From Rhodobacteraceae bacterium LNNU 3342 (GTDB lineage: Bacteria > Pseudomonadota > Alphaproteobacteria > Rhodobacterales > Rhodobacteraceae): DNA of 64,000 nucleotides. Shown here piece after piece: positions 37,843 through 46,807 of the stretch. The position numbers were made by a program, and so were the translations under genes. Under the pieces are notes generated by a model. It worked only from the letters and a program-made list of their open reading frames with translations, searched no databases and was not told the DNA's origin. The DNA lies in the NCBI GenBank assembly GCA_008711135.1, contig VUAW01000002.1, positions 186,001 to 250,000 of the forward strand. The letters run 5' to 3'. Each line of letters opens with the position of its first letter. Within the stretch, counting starts at the first letter, position 1.

Positions 37843-38478
37843 TCAGCGGCGGCGGTCCCTGCGCGAGGACATCGGCTGGAATGCCACCCCCACATGGGCC
37901 TCGCAATAAGGTTTGCCTGCCTGGCTGGGCAGGCCGCAGAACCAGAAGTCCTCGGTCGCCGGGTCGCCGATCGGCCATTTGCAGGTACGCTCGGTCAATT
38001 CCATCAGGGGAATCCTGCGGGCACGCTTTTCCACCTCGCGCACCGAGGCCAGCGCTTCGGGGCTGATTTCATTCGCCGACGGCTGCGGGGGCAGCGGCTG
38101 CCCAGCCGGAACGATGGCACGGCGGATGGGCGGCTGCGCGGCAGGGGCCGCGGGCCGGGCTGCCGCCGGTTCGGGCGAAGCGGCCGGGCGCGGCGGGGCC
38201 ACGGGTTCGGGCCGCGGCGGCGTCACGGGACGCGCGGCAGCGGCAGGCCGCGGCGGGGCAACCGGCTCAGGCTCTGGCGCCGGGGCCGGCGCGACCTCGG
38301 GCAGCTCGTCTTCGGGCTTGCCGTTGCCGCCCACGCGATTCGACAGGCCCAGCCGATGGACCTTGCCAATCACCGCGTTCCGCGTCACCCCACCAAGTTC
38401 CTTGGCGATCTGGCTGGCGCTCTGGCCTTCCGACCACATCTTCTTGAGCGTCTCGACACGCTCGTCAGTCCAGGACAT
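37843..38478 (-). CDS. gcrA: Cell cycle regulator GcrA
   Basis: A 211-residue GcrA, the sigma70 cofactor that activates promoters carrying methylated GANTC sites in alphaproteobacteria. The DNA-binding N-terminus (MSWTDERVETLKKMW, IAKELGGVTRNAVIGKVHRLGL) and the C-terminal sigma-contact end (RTCKWPIGDPATEDFWFCG, then C in GKPYCEAHVG) are conserved. Between them is an unusually long Pro/Ala-rich linker of about 90 residues. It has its own terminator and is divergent from an ABC-2 permease. Confidence 0.95.
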   Translation of the reverse strand: MSWTDERVETLKKMWSEGQSASQIAKELGGVTRNAVIGKVHRLGLSNRVGGNGKPEDELPEVAPAPAPEPEPVAPPRPAAAARPVTPPRPEPVAPPRPAASPEPAAARPAAPAAQPPIRRAIVPAGQPLPPQPSANEISPEALASVREVEKRARRIPLMELTERTCKWPIGDPATEDFWFCGLPSQAGKPYCEAHVGVAFQPMSSRRDRRR

Positions 38479-38619
38479 GCATGCCCTCCGGGTTTTCCAT
38501 CCGGGCCGGCGGCACCTGAGCGGGCCGCACCACCTTGGAGAATTCTGTTAAGCCCCTATTTTAGTCGGGACGGTCTGAGATACAAGCGGCCGGCACCAAA
38601 TTCAAGTGAAGGACGGAAG

Positions 38620-39447
38620 ATGCAGGGCACGGGACAGCAGATCGGAACGCATTCCTCGGACATGGGCATCAGGCGTTTCGGTCGCGTGAACTGGCTGGGC
38701 ACCAAGACGCTGGCCGAGAGAGAGATCCGCCGCTTCCTGTCCGTGTGGTCGCAGACGCTGGCGGCGCCGCTGATCACGGCGGGGCTGTTCCTGACGGTCT
38801 TTGCGTTGGCCATCGGCCCGGCGCGCGGCGATGTCATGGGCGTGCCCTTCATCCATTTCCTTGCACCCGGCATCCTGATGATGACAGTGATCCAGAACGC
38901 CTTTGCCAACACATCGTCATCAATCGTGATCGCCAAGGTGCAAGGCAACATCGTCGACACGCTGATGCCGCCGCTTTCGGCGGGGGAACTGGTGACGGGC
39001 TACGTGGCCGGCGGCATTGCGCGTGGCCTGTTCGTGGCGCTGGCGATCGGCGCGGTGATGGTGTTTGTGCTGGGCACGGGGATCGCCCATCCGCTCTGGG
39101 CACTGGTTTTCGTGCTGTTGGGTGCCACGATGCTGTCTGCCATCGGGATCATTGCCGGGGTCTTTGCCAACAAGTTCGACCAGATGGCCGCGATCACCAA
39201 CTTCCTGGTCACGCCGCTGTCGTTCTTGTCGGGCACCTTCTATTCGGTGGAAACGCTGCCGGAACCGATGCGGACAATCACCCATTGGAACCCGATCTTC
39301 TACCTGATCGACGGGGTCCGCTACGGGATAATCGGGCGGTCCGACAGCCCGCCGGAACTGGGCCTTGCGGTCTGCGCTGGCTTTACCGTCGCACTGCTGG
39401 CGATCTGCTGGTCCTGGTTCCGTCGTGGCTACCGGCTGAAACCTTAG
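38620..39447 (+). CDS. ABC-2 type transporter permease
   Basis: A 275-residue membrane protein with about six hydrophobic helices and the ABC-2 signature region (NFLVTPLSFLSGTFYSVETLP and NPIFYLIDGVRYGIIG). ABC-2 permeases export lipids, drugs or polysaccharides. No ATPase gene is adjacent, so its ATPase must be elsewhere. It is closer to the small drug/lipid type than to KpsM. The ATG at 38620 follows GGACGGA. The stop overlaps that of lldD (TTAG). Confidence 0.87.
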   Translation: MQGTGQQIGTHSSDMGIRRFGRVNWLGTKTLAEREIRRFLSVWSQTLAAPLITAGLFLTVFALAIGPARGDVMGVPFIHFLAPGILMMTVIQNAFANTSSSIVIAKVQGNIVDTLMPPLSAGELVTGYVAGGIARGLFVALAIGAVMVFVLGTGIAHPLWALVFVLLGATMLSAIGIIAGVFANKFDQMAAITNFLVTPLSFLSGTFYSVETLPEPMRTITHWNPIFYLIDGVRYGIIGRSDSPPELGLAVCAGFTVALLAICWSWFRRGYRLKP

Positions 39448-40607
39448 GCCCATTCCCCCTCAAACCCCTTCGGGATCAGGAGGTTGTGCCGCCCCAGGTT
39501 ATGCACGTCGCGTTCCCCGCAAAGCGCCATGGAGGTATCGAGTTCCTTGTGAATGACCTCCAGCGCGCGGGTGACGCCGGCCTGGCCCAGCGCGCCCAGT
39601 CCATAGACGAAGGCGCGGCCGATATAGGTACCGCGCGCGCCCATCGCCACGGCCTTGAGCACGTCCTGCCCCGACCGGATGCCGCCATCTAAGTGTACCT
39701 CTACCCGGTCACCGACGGCATCCAGGATCGACGGCAGCACCCGGATCGAGGACAGCGCCCCGTCCAACTGCCGCCCGCCGTGGTTCGAGACCACGATCGC
39801 ATCCGCGCCAACCTCGGCCGCCATACGAGCATCGTCGGCATCCAAGATCCCCTTAAGGATCAGCTTGCCGCCCCACATCTCCTTCAGCTTGGCGACCTTT
39901 GACCAGTCAAGCTGCGGGTCGAACTGTTCCGCCGTCCAGCTCATCAGCGAGGAGGCGTCCGTCACCCCGGTGGCATGGCCTACGATGTTACCGAAGAACC
40001 GCCGTTTGGTGCCCAGCATCCCCCTGCCCCAGCGCCACTTGGTCGCAAGGTTCAGCATGGTGGGGATGGTCATCTTGGGCGGCGCGGACAGGCCGTTTTT
40101 CAGGTCACGATGGCGTTGCCCCAGAATCTGCAGGTCCAGCGTCAGGACCAGCGCCGAACAACCCGCCGCCCGGGCGCGATCGAGGGTGCGGCGAACGAAA
40201 TCCTGATCCCGCATCACGTAAAGCTGGAACCAGAACGGCTTGGTCGTGTGCGCTGCGACGTCCTCGATGGAACAGATCGACATGGTGGAGAGGGTGAAAG
40301 GCACGCCGAACGCCTCGGCCGCGCGGGCGGCAAGGATTTCGCCATCCGCGTGCTGCATGCCAGTTAGCCCCACGGGCGCCAGCGCAACGGGCATCGCTAC
40401 ATCCTCACCGATCATCGTCGTGCGGGTGCTGCGGTTCAGCATATCCACTGCGACGCGCTGGCGCAGGCGGATCTTGGCGAAGTCGGTCGTGTTCTCGCGG
40501 AAGGTCTGCTCGGTCCAGCTGCCCGATTCCGCATAGTCGTAGAACATCCGCGGGGCGCGGCGCCGGTAGATCTGACGAAGGTCTTCGATGCAGGTGATGA
40601 CGGGCAT
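39444..40607 (-). CDS. lldD: FMN-dependent L-lactate dehydrogenase
   Basis: A 387-residue alpha-hydroxy-acid dehydrogenase that oxidises L-lactate to pyruvate and passes electrons to the respiratory chain. Catalytic residues are visible in the Y-D-Y segment (RMFYDYAESGSW), the QLYV motif and the active-site VSNHGGRQLDG; the FMN phosphate site reads LDGGIRSGQDVLKA. Related hydroxy-acid oxidases cannot be wholly excluded. No regulator is adjacent. Confidence 0.92.
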   Translation of the reverse strand: MPVITCIEDLRQIYRRRAPRMFYDYAESGSWTEQTFRENTTDFAKIRLRQRVAVDMLNRSTRTTMIGEDVAMPVALAPVGLTGMQHADGEILAARAAEAFGVPFTLSTMSICSIEDVAAHTTKPFWFQLYVMRDQDFVRRTLDRARAAGCSALVLTLDLQILGQRHRDLKNGLSAPPKMTIPTMLNLATKWRWGRGMLGTKRRFFGNIVGHATGVTDASSLMSWTAEQFDPQLDWSKVAKLKEMWGGKLILKGILDADDARMAAEVGADAIVVSNHGGRQLDGALSSIRVLPSILDAVGDRVEVHLDGGIRSGQDVLKAVAMGARGTYIGRAFVYGLGALGQAGVTRALEVIHKELDTSMALCGERDVHNLGRHNLLIPKGFEGEWA

Positions 40608-40745
40608 GTGGGTGCTTTTCTACCTAGATTGGTAAGATCGAGATACCAATCCGCCCAAGTCCCTGCAAATCCTTTCTTTGCAGCCCCGTTTTGTTAACCT
40701 TTGTGAAACTATTTCGGCGCAGCCTCAGGGCTCGGAGGAACCCCC

Positions 40746-41513
40746 ATGCAGATTGGCCGGATCATCCCTAGTCAGCCTGCCGCGCCCAAGGGTGCGGGCT
40801 TGCAGATCGCGGTCGGTGGCGCGGTCGCGCTGCCTCTGGTCTTTTACCTTGCGGCGCTGCTCGTGACCGGGCCCATGACGGCAGAGGCGACGTTTCTCGC
40901 GCTTGGCCTTGGATCGGCCACGGGAATGGCGTTGGCGCTGGGCGCGGTCCGGAAGATATCGGCGCTGCAACACCTGCCGCTTCTGTCCGACGCGCAAGAG
41001 GTCGAACGCCGTCTGGAAGAAGCGGACACAGACCCGCTGACTGGCGTCCTGAACAGGCGCGGATTCGACCGGCGTGTGCCGGAATATCCTGATGGCGCGA
41101 TCCTGATGCTCGACCTCGACCACTTCAAGGCGGTCAACGACGATTTCGGGCATGATGCCGGTGATGCGGTGCTGCTGCGGGTCGCCGATGTGCTGCGCGA
41201 AGAGCTGCGCAAGGACGATGTGCTGGCCCGCTATGGGGGCGAGGAATTCGTGATCTTCCTGCCTGAAACCGCTCTCCGGGATGCCTGCCGCGTGGCAGAA
41301 CGCGCACGCGCCGCAATTGCGGCACAGGTTTCTATCTGCGGGCGGCGGGTGACCGCGTCATTCGGGGTTTCCGCCGGCAGCCGCCTGCCCCGCGCGACAC
41401 TGATTGCCCAGGCCGATCGGGGCGCCTATGCCGCCAAAGCGGGCGGGCGCAACCGGATCTGCCCGGGCGGGGACGGGCCTATGCCCGATGGGCGCCTTCA
41501 GCCAATTCGCTGA
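40746..41513 (+). CDS. Diguanylate cyclase (GGDEF), membrane-bound
   Basis: A 255-residue protein. Two transmembrane helices (about 21-42 and 47-68) and a short coiled linker lead into a GGDEF domain with [24 protein letters not shown] and active-site GGEEF at 164-168. RKDD at 155-158 is a full inhibitory I-site five residues before GGEEF, so c-di-GMP feedback control is expected. No sensor domain is present. The 3' end overlaps trpA, on the other strand, by 35 bases. Confidence 0.94.
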   Translation: MQIGRIIPSQPAAPKGAGLQIAVGGAVALPLVFYLAALLVTGPMTAEATFLALGLGSATGMALALGAVRKISALQHLPLLSDAQEVERRLEEADTDPLTGVLNRRGFDRRVPEYPDGAILMLDLDHFKAVNDDFGHDAGDAVLLRVADVLREELRKDDVLARYGGEEFVIFLPETALRDACRVAERARAAIAAQVSICGRRVTASFGVSAGSRLPRATLIAQADRGAYAAKAGGRNRICPGGDGPMPDGRLQPIR

Positions 41514-42270
41514 CGCGGGCCAGAACCTCGGCCGGGGCGTGCCCCTCGCCGATCAGCTTGACGATCGCGGAGCCGACAACGCAGCCATCGGCCACCCCGG
41601 CGATGGCCTGCGCACTTTCAGGCGTGGTGATACCGAATCCCACAATCACTGGAAGATCGGTTGCACCCTTGATCCGCGCCACCTCGGGGGCGACATCGGC
41701 GGCCTGCGCGGCGGCAGCGCCCGTGATCCCGGTGATCGAGACGTAGTAGACAAAGCCGCTGGTGTTCTGCAGCACCTTCGGCAGGCGCTTGGCATCGGTC
41801 GTGGGCGTCGCAAGCCGGATGAAGTTGATGCCTGCCGCCTGCGCCGGGATGCAGAGTTCCTCATCCTCTTCAGGCGGCAGGTCCACGATGATCAGCCCGT
41901 CGATGCCCGCCTGCTTCGCCTCGTCCAGAAAGCGCGAGACGCCGCGGCTGTAGATCGGATTATAATAGCCCATCATGACGATCGGCGTCGTGGCGTCGTC
42001 CTTCCGGAACTCTCGCACCATGTCGAGCGTCTTTTCCAGCGTCTGCCCACCTTCCAATGCACGCTGCCCTGCAAGCTGGATAGTGGGACCATCGGCCATC
42101 GGATCGGTGAAGGGCATCCCCAGTTCGATGATGTCCACCCCTGCCCCCGGCAGGCCCTTCATCACCTCAAGCGAAGTGGCCAGGTCCGGATCGCCTGCCA
42201 TGATGTAGGATACGAAGGCCTTCCGGCCCTCGGCCCGCAACCGCGCGAATGTGTCGTCAATCCTGGTCAT
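41479..42270 (-). CDS. trpA: Tryptophan synthase alpha chain
   Basis: A 263-residue TrpA, a TIM barrel that cleaves indole-3-glycerol phosphate to indole, passed on to TrpB. The active-site Glu lies in [15 protein letters not shown]; the phosphate-binding GVGF-type loop reads [11 protein letters not shown]. The ATG at 42270 follows GGGAAGGG; an in-frame codon 13 residues upstream is unlikely. trpB is not adjacent. Confidence 0.97.
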   Translation of the reverse strand: MTRIDDTFARLRAEGRKAFVSYIMAGDPDLATSLEVMKGLPGAGVDIIELGMPFTDPMADGPTIQLAGQRALEGGQTLEKTLDMVREFRKDDATTPIVMMGYYNPIYSRGVSRFLDEAKQAGIDGLIIVDLPPEEDEELCIPAQAAGINFIRLATPTTDAKRLPKVLQNTSGFVYYVSITGITGAAAAQAADVAPEVARIKGATDLPVIVGFGITTPESAQAIAGVADGCVVGSAIVKLIGEGHAPAEVLARVSELAEGAHRA

Positions 42271-42397
42271 GGCGCCCTTCCCCTGAATGCTTTGGGCGGT
42301 TTGCGGCATGACGGGCAGAAAATCAATGCCCCCGCGCTTGACCTTGCCCCTGCCCGCCCCCTAGATGCGCCGGATCGCGGAACGGAAGGGGTGCGTC

Positions 42398-43495
42398 ATG
42401 GGCTTCAAGATGGGCATTGTCGGCCTGCCGAACGTGGGCAAATCGACGCTTTTCAACGCGCTGACGCGGACGGCGGCGGCGCAGGCGGCGAACTTCCCCT
42501 TCTGCACCATCGAACCCAACGTGGGCGAAGTGGCCGTGCCCGACGCGCGGCTGGACCGGCTGGCCCAGATCGCAGGGTCGAAACAGATCATCCCCACCCG
42601 GATGACCTTTGTCGATATCGCGGGCCTCGTGCGCGGGGCGTCAAAGGGCGAGGGCTTGGGCAACCAGTTCCTGGCCAACATCCGCGAATGCGATGCGATT
42701 GCCCATGTGCTGCGCTGCTTTGAAGATGGCGACATCACCCATGTCGAGGGGCGCGTCGATCCCATCGCAGATGCCGATACGATCGAAACGGAACTGATGC
42801 TTGCCGACATGGAGAGCATCGAGCGTCGGCTGGCCAACCTTTCCCGCAAGCTCAAGGGCGGGGACAAGGACGCGCTGGCGCAGGACCGGCTGCTGCGGGC
42901 CGCGCTGGCAGCGCTGGAAAACGGCAAGCCTGCCCGGACCGTGTCCGTGGATGACGAGGATCGCAAGGCGTGGGGCATGCTGCAGCTCCTGACGGCCAAG
43001 CCTGTGCTCTACGTCTGCAACGTCGAGGAAAGCAGCGCCGCCAACGGTAACGCCCAGACCGCCCGCGTGGCCGAAATGGCCGCCGAGCAGGGGGCTGCAT
43101 ACGTGATCATCTCTGCCCGGATCGAGGAAGAGATCAGCCAGCTCGACCCTGAGGAAGCAGAGATGTTCCTGTCCGAAATGGGGCTGGAGGAGCCTGGCCT
43201 CGACCGGCTGATCCGGGCGGGTTATGAACTTCTGGGCCTGCAGACCTACTTCACCGTTGGGCCCAAGGAAGCCCGGGCGTGGACCATCCGGAAGGGGACG
43301 CTTGCCCCGCAGGCGGCTGGTGTCATCCACGGCGACTTTGAGCGTGGGTTCATTCGGGCAGAAACCATTGCCTACGATGATTATGTCACGCTGAACGGTG
43401 AACAGGGCGCCAAGGAAGCCGGCAAGATGCGGGTCGAAGGCAAGGGCTATGAGGTCAAGGACGGCGACGTCCTGCATTTCCTCTTCAATGCCTGA
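42398..43495 (+). CDS. ychF: Redox-regulated ATPase YchF (OLA1/Obg-like)
   Basis: A 365-residue YchF, a ribosome-binding Obg-related ATPase linked to stress response. The P-loop GLPNVGKST is at 9-17; the NxxE in place of the usual NKxD guanine motif (CNVEE) explains its ATP preference. The TGS domain is at the C-terminus ([15 protein letters not shown] onward, [10 protein letters not shown]). The start is chosen at [10 protein letters not shown] as in the family. Confidence 0.97.
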   Translation: MGFKMGIVGLPNVGKSTLFNALTRTAAAQAANFPFCTIEPNVGEVAVPDARLDRLAQIAGSKQIIPTRMTFVDIAGLVRGASKGEGLGNQFLANIRECDAIAHVLRCFEDGDITHVEGRVDPIADADTIETELMLADMESIERRLANLSRKLKGGDKDALAQDRLLRAALAALENGKPARTVSVDDEDRKAWGMLQLLTAKPVLYVCNVEESSAANGNAQTARVAEMAAEQGAAYVIISARIEEEISQLDPEEAEMFLSEMGLEEPGLDRLIRAGYELLGLQTYFTVGPKEARAWTIRKGTLAPQAAGVIHGDFERGFIRAETIAYDDYVTLNGEQGAKEAGKMRVEGKGYEVKDGDVLHFLFNA

Positions 43496-43650
43496 AGCCT
43501 TCCGGCTTTAACATCCTTGGTGAGTGCTGTTATTCTCCTTTCGAGGTATCTTCACTTGACAAACCTGCTTTAAAACCGGTCTTTTAGGTGGGTCGCTTGG
43601 GCTTTCTGAGCGGTTTTTATCGATTCTTTTGGTAATTTTGCAGGTGACTT
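43496..43650. promoter_or_regulatory. AT-rich intergenic region before the two-domain glycosyltransferase
   Basis: About 155 bases much richer in A and T than the neighbours. It holds a weak five-pair hairpin at 43495-43508 after ychF, a TTGACA hexamer at 43556-43561 that could be a -35 box, and a T-run around 43613-43618 after a weak stem. A promoter for the downstream gene is likely; the exact -10 box is unclear. Confidence 0.45.
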
Positions 43651-45588
43651 ATGAACGATAAGGCGAAAATTGGTTCGCTATGGATAGGCGGCCCGCTTTC
43701 GTGGCTTGAAATTGCGTCCATCAAATCGTTCTTGGAAACCGGGCACGACTATACGCTTTATAGCTACGAAAATATCCCGAACGTTCCCGAAGGTGCGACA
43801 CAGGCCGACGCGCGCGAAGTCTGGGATACCGACAGGATCGTGCTGCATGGCAAAAGCAACAGCCCGGCGACGCACGCAGACATTTTCCGCGTCAAGATGG
43901 TGGCCAAGACGGGCAAGGTCTGGGCCGATACCGACATCATCGCCCTGCGCCCCTTCCCCGCCTCGATGGAATATTTCCTGGGGCATGAGCGTGACGACAA
44001 GCTGCTGCTGGGCAACGCGATCCTCGGGATGCCGGCGTCCTCGCCCACGTTGCAGGCCATGCTGGCGTTTCTTGAGGATGACGCGCCGGTGCCACCGTGG
44101 TTTCCAGAGCGCGAGCAGCGCACCATGCAGAAACGACGCGAGGCCGGTGATCCCGTGGGATTCGAAGATCTTCCTTGGGGCACCACGGGTCCCCAAGCCC
44201 TGACCTATTTCGCCGAGCAGACCGGCGAGTTGGATCGCGCCCAGCCGCCCGGGGTCTTTTTCCCGATCGGCTTCACGGACCGCAAGCGTCTGGTGGAGCC
44301 CAAATCCGCCGATGGCGTCGCCCGGCAGATCGAGGAAGAACAAAGCCTTTGCGTCCACCTTTATTCGCGCTGGATGCGCAAGTTCACCAGCCGTCTGCCG
44401 CTTGAACTGCCGCGCCGCAGATCCTGGATGGGCAACTACCTGAACGACCATGGTCTGGCGGAATACCCGCAGCTGACCGAGGCGCAGGAAAAGGCGCTGA
44501 ACAAGGAAAAGACCCGCAAGCGCCGCGAGAATGACCACAAGGTCGATGCCAAGGCCTTCTTTGCCGACCTGAGCGGGCGCCGCAAGAAGATCCCCGGCGG
44601 AGCCAACGAATCGCGCCATGGTCAGGTCACGCTGGTAACGATGGCCAAAGACGAAGGGCCCTATGTGCTGGAATGGGTGGCCTATCACCACCTGCTGGGC
44701 TTTACCGACATCCTTGTCTACACCAACGACTGCACCGACGGCACCGACGAGATGCTGGACGCGCTTGCCGAGCTTGGCCTGCTGACGCGGATGCAGAACG
44801 GGCCGCTGGATGACAAGCCACCGCAGTCGCGCGCCCTGATCCGTGCCGACGACCACCCGCTGGTGACCCGGTCCGACTGGACGATGGTCATGGACTTTGA
44901 CGAGTTCCTGTCCATCAAGACCGAAGGCGGCGACGTCGACAGCCTGATCGATGTGATCGAAGCGCAGAACGCAGGCGCCATGTCCGTCACCTGGCGGTTT
45001 TTTGGCAGCGCCGGCAAGGTCCGGTACGAAGATGCGCCCGTGACGCAGCGCCTGACTCGTGCCGCGTCTGACAGCTTCACTCGCGGCTTTGGCGTCAAGA
45101 CGCTGTTCCGGAACGAACCGCATCTGCGGCTGGCGATCCATCGCCCGCAGGTCGGCAAGCGTAAGGACCTCGACATCCACGACCTGTCGTGGATCAACGG
45201 GTCGGGCCTGCCGATCGACGGCAAGGTCATGACCTGGCGTCAGACGCGGGAGACCGCAGGGTATGATCTGGCGCAGGTGAACCACTATGGCGTCAAGACG
45301 GCTGAGGAATTCCTAATGCGACGCCTGCGCGGCGACGTGCTGAACAACCACAGCAAATACGACGCCGAATACTTCCGCACCTATGACCGGAACGAGATCG
45401 AGGACCTGTCGGCCCTGCGTATCGCCGAGGATCTGGACAGGCTGATGAAACGCCTGCGCCGCCACAAGGCCGTGGCCGAGGCGGAAAAGCTTGTCCGGGC
45501 GCGCTATGAAGAAAAGCTTCAGCGCCTGCGCACCTCGGAAGGATACGATCACCTGCTGTCGGAACTGGCTGAGGTTCAGGCTGCCTGA
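43651..45588 (+). CDS. Two-domain glycosyltransferase
   Basis: A 645-residue protein with two likely glycosyltransferase domains. The N-terminal part (about 1-260) has the nucleotide-sugar DxD motif as D93-T-D95 in KVWADTDIIALRP, as in GT32-like capsule/LPS enzymes. A basic linker (about 275-310) leads to a family 2-like domain (about 325-540) beginning VTLVTMAKDEGPYVLEW with acidic motif DFDEF at 415-419. A helical tail closes the protein. The start follows AGGTGA. The next gene begins 17 bases later, so the two are probably cotranscribed. Substrates are unknown; a surface glycan is likely. Confidence 0.85.
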   Translation: MNDKAKIGSLWIGGPLSWLEIASIKSFLETGHDYTLYSYENIPNVPEGATQADAREVWDTDRIVLHGKSNSPATHADIFRVKMVAKTGKVWADTDIIALRPFPASMEYFLGHERDDKLLLGNAILGMPASSPTLQAMLAFLEDDAPVPPWFPEREQRTMQKRREAGDPVGFEDLPWGTTGPQALTYFAEQTGELDRAQPPGVFFPIGFTDRKRLVEPKSADGVARQIEEEQSLCVHLYSRWMRKFTSRLPLELPRRRSWMGNYLNDHGLAEYPQLTEAQEKALNKEKTRKRRENDHKVDAKAFFADLSGRRKKIPGGANESRHGQVTLVTMAKDEGPYVLEWVAYHHLLGFTDILVYTNDCTDGTDEMLDALAELGLLTRMQNGPLDDKPPQSRALIRADDHPLVTRSDWTMVMDFDEFLSIKTEGGDVDSLIDVIEAQNAGAMSVTWRFFGSAGKVRYEDAPVTQRLTRAASDSFTRGFGVKTLFRNEPHLRLAIHRPQVGKRKDLDIHDLSWINGSGLPIDGKVMTWRQTRETAGYDLAQVNHYGVKTAEEFLMRRLRGDVLNNHSKYDAEYFRTYDRNEIEDLSALRIAEDLDRLMKRLRRHKAVAEAEKLVRARYEEKLQRLRTSEGYDHLLSELAEVQAA

Positions 45589-45604
45589 GCCTGGAGGCCT
45601 AGCA

Positions 45605-46498
45605 ATGTCGGATCTGATCTTCATCCGCACCCATCGCTTTGGCGAGGTCGAGGACCGGTTGGCCACGCAGCTGTCGCGGGCCTTTGGTTCCGACAACGTC
45701 GCGCTTTGCGTCGATGAAAGCCGCGGGCCGGTGGATACCGGGCGCTGGCGCAAATCCTCGCTCACACGGGCGCGGGCCGAAGAACTGGTAGGCGGGCCAG
45801 TGCCCGACGACTGGGGCTGGCGGATGGGCGACCTGTGCCACATCGCCGTAGGCGAGGATTTTGGCCCGCGCAGCCATCAGTGGCTGATCGAAAGCGATGT
45901 CCACATCCCCAACGGCCATGAAGACGAAATCTTCGGCACGCTTCGCGCAATCCCGGGCGACTTCCTTGCCTGCAACCTCCAACCCAAAAAGGTTAAGTCC
46001 ATGGCCGAGGCGGTCTCGCTGGTTCTGCCGACGGCGGAATGGGGCTGTGTCTTTGCGCTGAACCGGTTGAAGGGTGAACATGTGGCCGCGGTGCGGGATC
46101 TGCGCCGCCGGCTGACCGTGACGCTGGCCGCCGCCAGCCGCCGCTGGAAAGTTCCGAATGACGAAGCGGTTGTCGCCAACCTCGGCGCGGCCAGCGGCTG
46201 GAAGCTTGTCGATCTATACGAAGCCGCCCCCGGGATTCTGCAGCAGAACTGGTTCGACACCAATCCACCCTTCCTGCGGCGGGCGCTGGACGAGGCGGAA
46301 GGTTCCACCCGCATTTCGCATCCCGTACTCGACCTCGACCAGTTGTTCCGGAGGATCGAGGACCCGAACCGCGACGGACACCAGCAGCAGTACAAGCTTC
46401 GCCGCCTGTCGCGGATCATCAAGCACCTGACGCCCGAGGAGAAGGCGCGCATGCTTGCCGCGCTTCCGCCGGAGGTCGAGGATGAGGCGCTGAACTGA
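45605..46498 (+). CDS. Unknown protein paired with the two-domain glycosyltransferase
   Basis: A 297-residue soluble protein that I do not recognise. It has no signal peptide or transmembrane helix. The segment WLIESDVHIP at residues 93-102 resembles the W-x-I-E-x-D-V acidic motif of some GT-A-like proteins, so a glycosyltransferase-related fold is a weak inference. The C-terminal part is helical and charged. GGAGG lies eight bases before the ATG, so the chosen start is firm. It follows the glycosyltransferase gene closely, and a shared pathway is likely. Confidence 0.75.
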   Translation: MSDLIFIRTHRFGEVEDRLATQLSRAFGSDNVALCVDESRGPVDTGRWRKSSLTRARAEELVGGPVPDDWGWRMGDLCHIAVGEDFGPRSHQWLIESDVHIPNGHEDEIFGTLRAIPGDFLACNLQPKKVKSMAEAVSLVLPTAEWGCVFALNRLKGEHVAAVRDLRRRLTVTLAAASRRWKVPNDEAVVANLGAASGWKLVDLYEAAPGILQQNWFDTNPPFLRRALDEAEGSTRISHPVLDLDQLFRRIEDPNRDGHQQQYKLRRLSRIIKHLTPEEKARMLAALPPEVEDEALN

Positions 46499-46511
46499 CG
46501 CAAGATGGTAG

Positions 46512-46599
46512 TGGCGGAAGCGGTGAGATTCGAACTCACGAACGGTTGCCCGTCGCCGGTTTTCAAGACCGGTGCAATCGACCACTCTGCCACGCTTCC
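46512..46599 (-). tRNA. tRNA-Ser (anticodon TGA)
   Basis: On the minus strand the acceptor GGAAGCG pairs with CGCTTCC. The anticodon loop CTTGAAA gives anticodon TGA, flanked by the GGT/ACC-type stem. A long variable arm (GCGACGGGCAACCGTTCGT region) marks a class II tRNA, and the T-arm reads GTTCGAATC. CCA is encoded at 46512-46514. It converges on the gene before it and no strong terminator is visible. Confidence 0.97.
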
Positions 46600-46807
46600 G
46601 CAAGCCGGTACCGTTTAGCCGCAGCAATGTGATTCTGAAAGGCCACTGCCACGGTTTTGTGAGGCACCTGTCACGGATGCAACGGCTTTCCCTGACTGCG
46701 CGAAGCCGCTATGGTCTGGTCCAAGCAATAGCGGGCAGGCAGGCGCCACCGGCTGCGGGCCCGGCTGCGGCATGCGACGATATCATAGAAAGTGAACGAC
46801 CAGACCG

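Noticed and set aside
43678-45285. Minus-strand frame of 535 codons opposite the two-domain glycosyltransferase
   Set aside because: The plus-strand gene has a ribosome site, domain motifs and a cotranscribed partner; the antisense frame has none.
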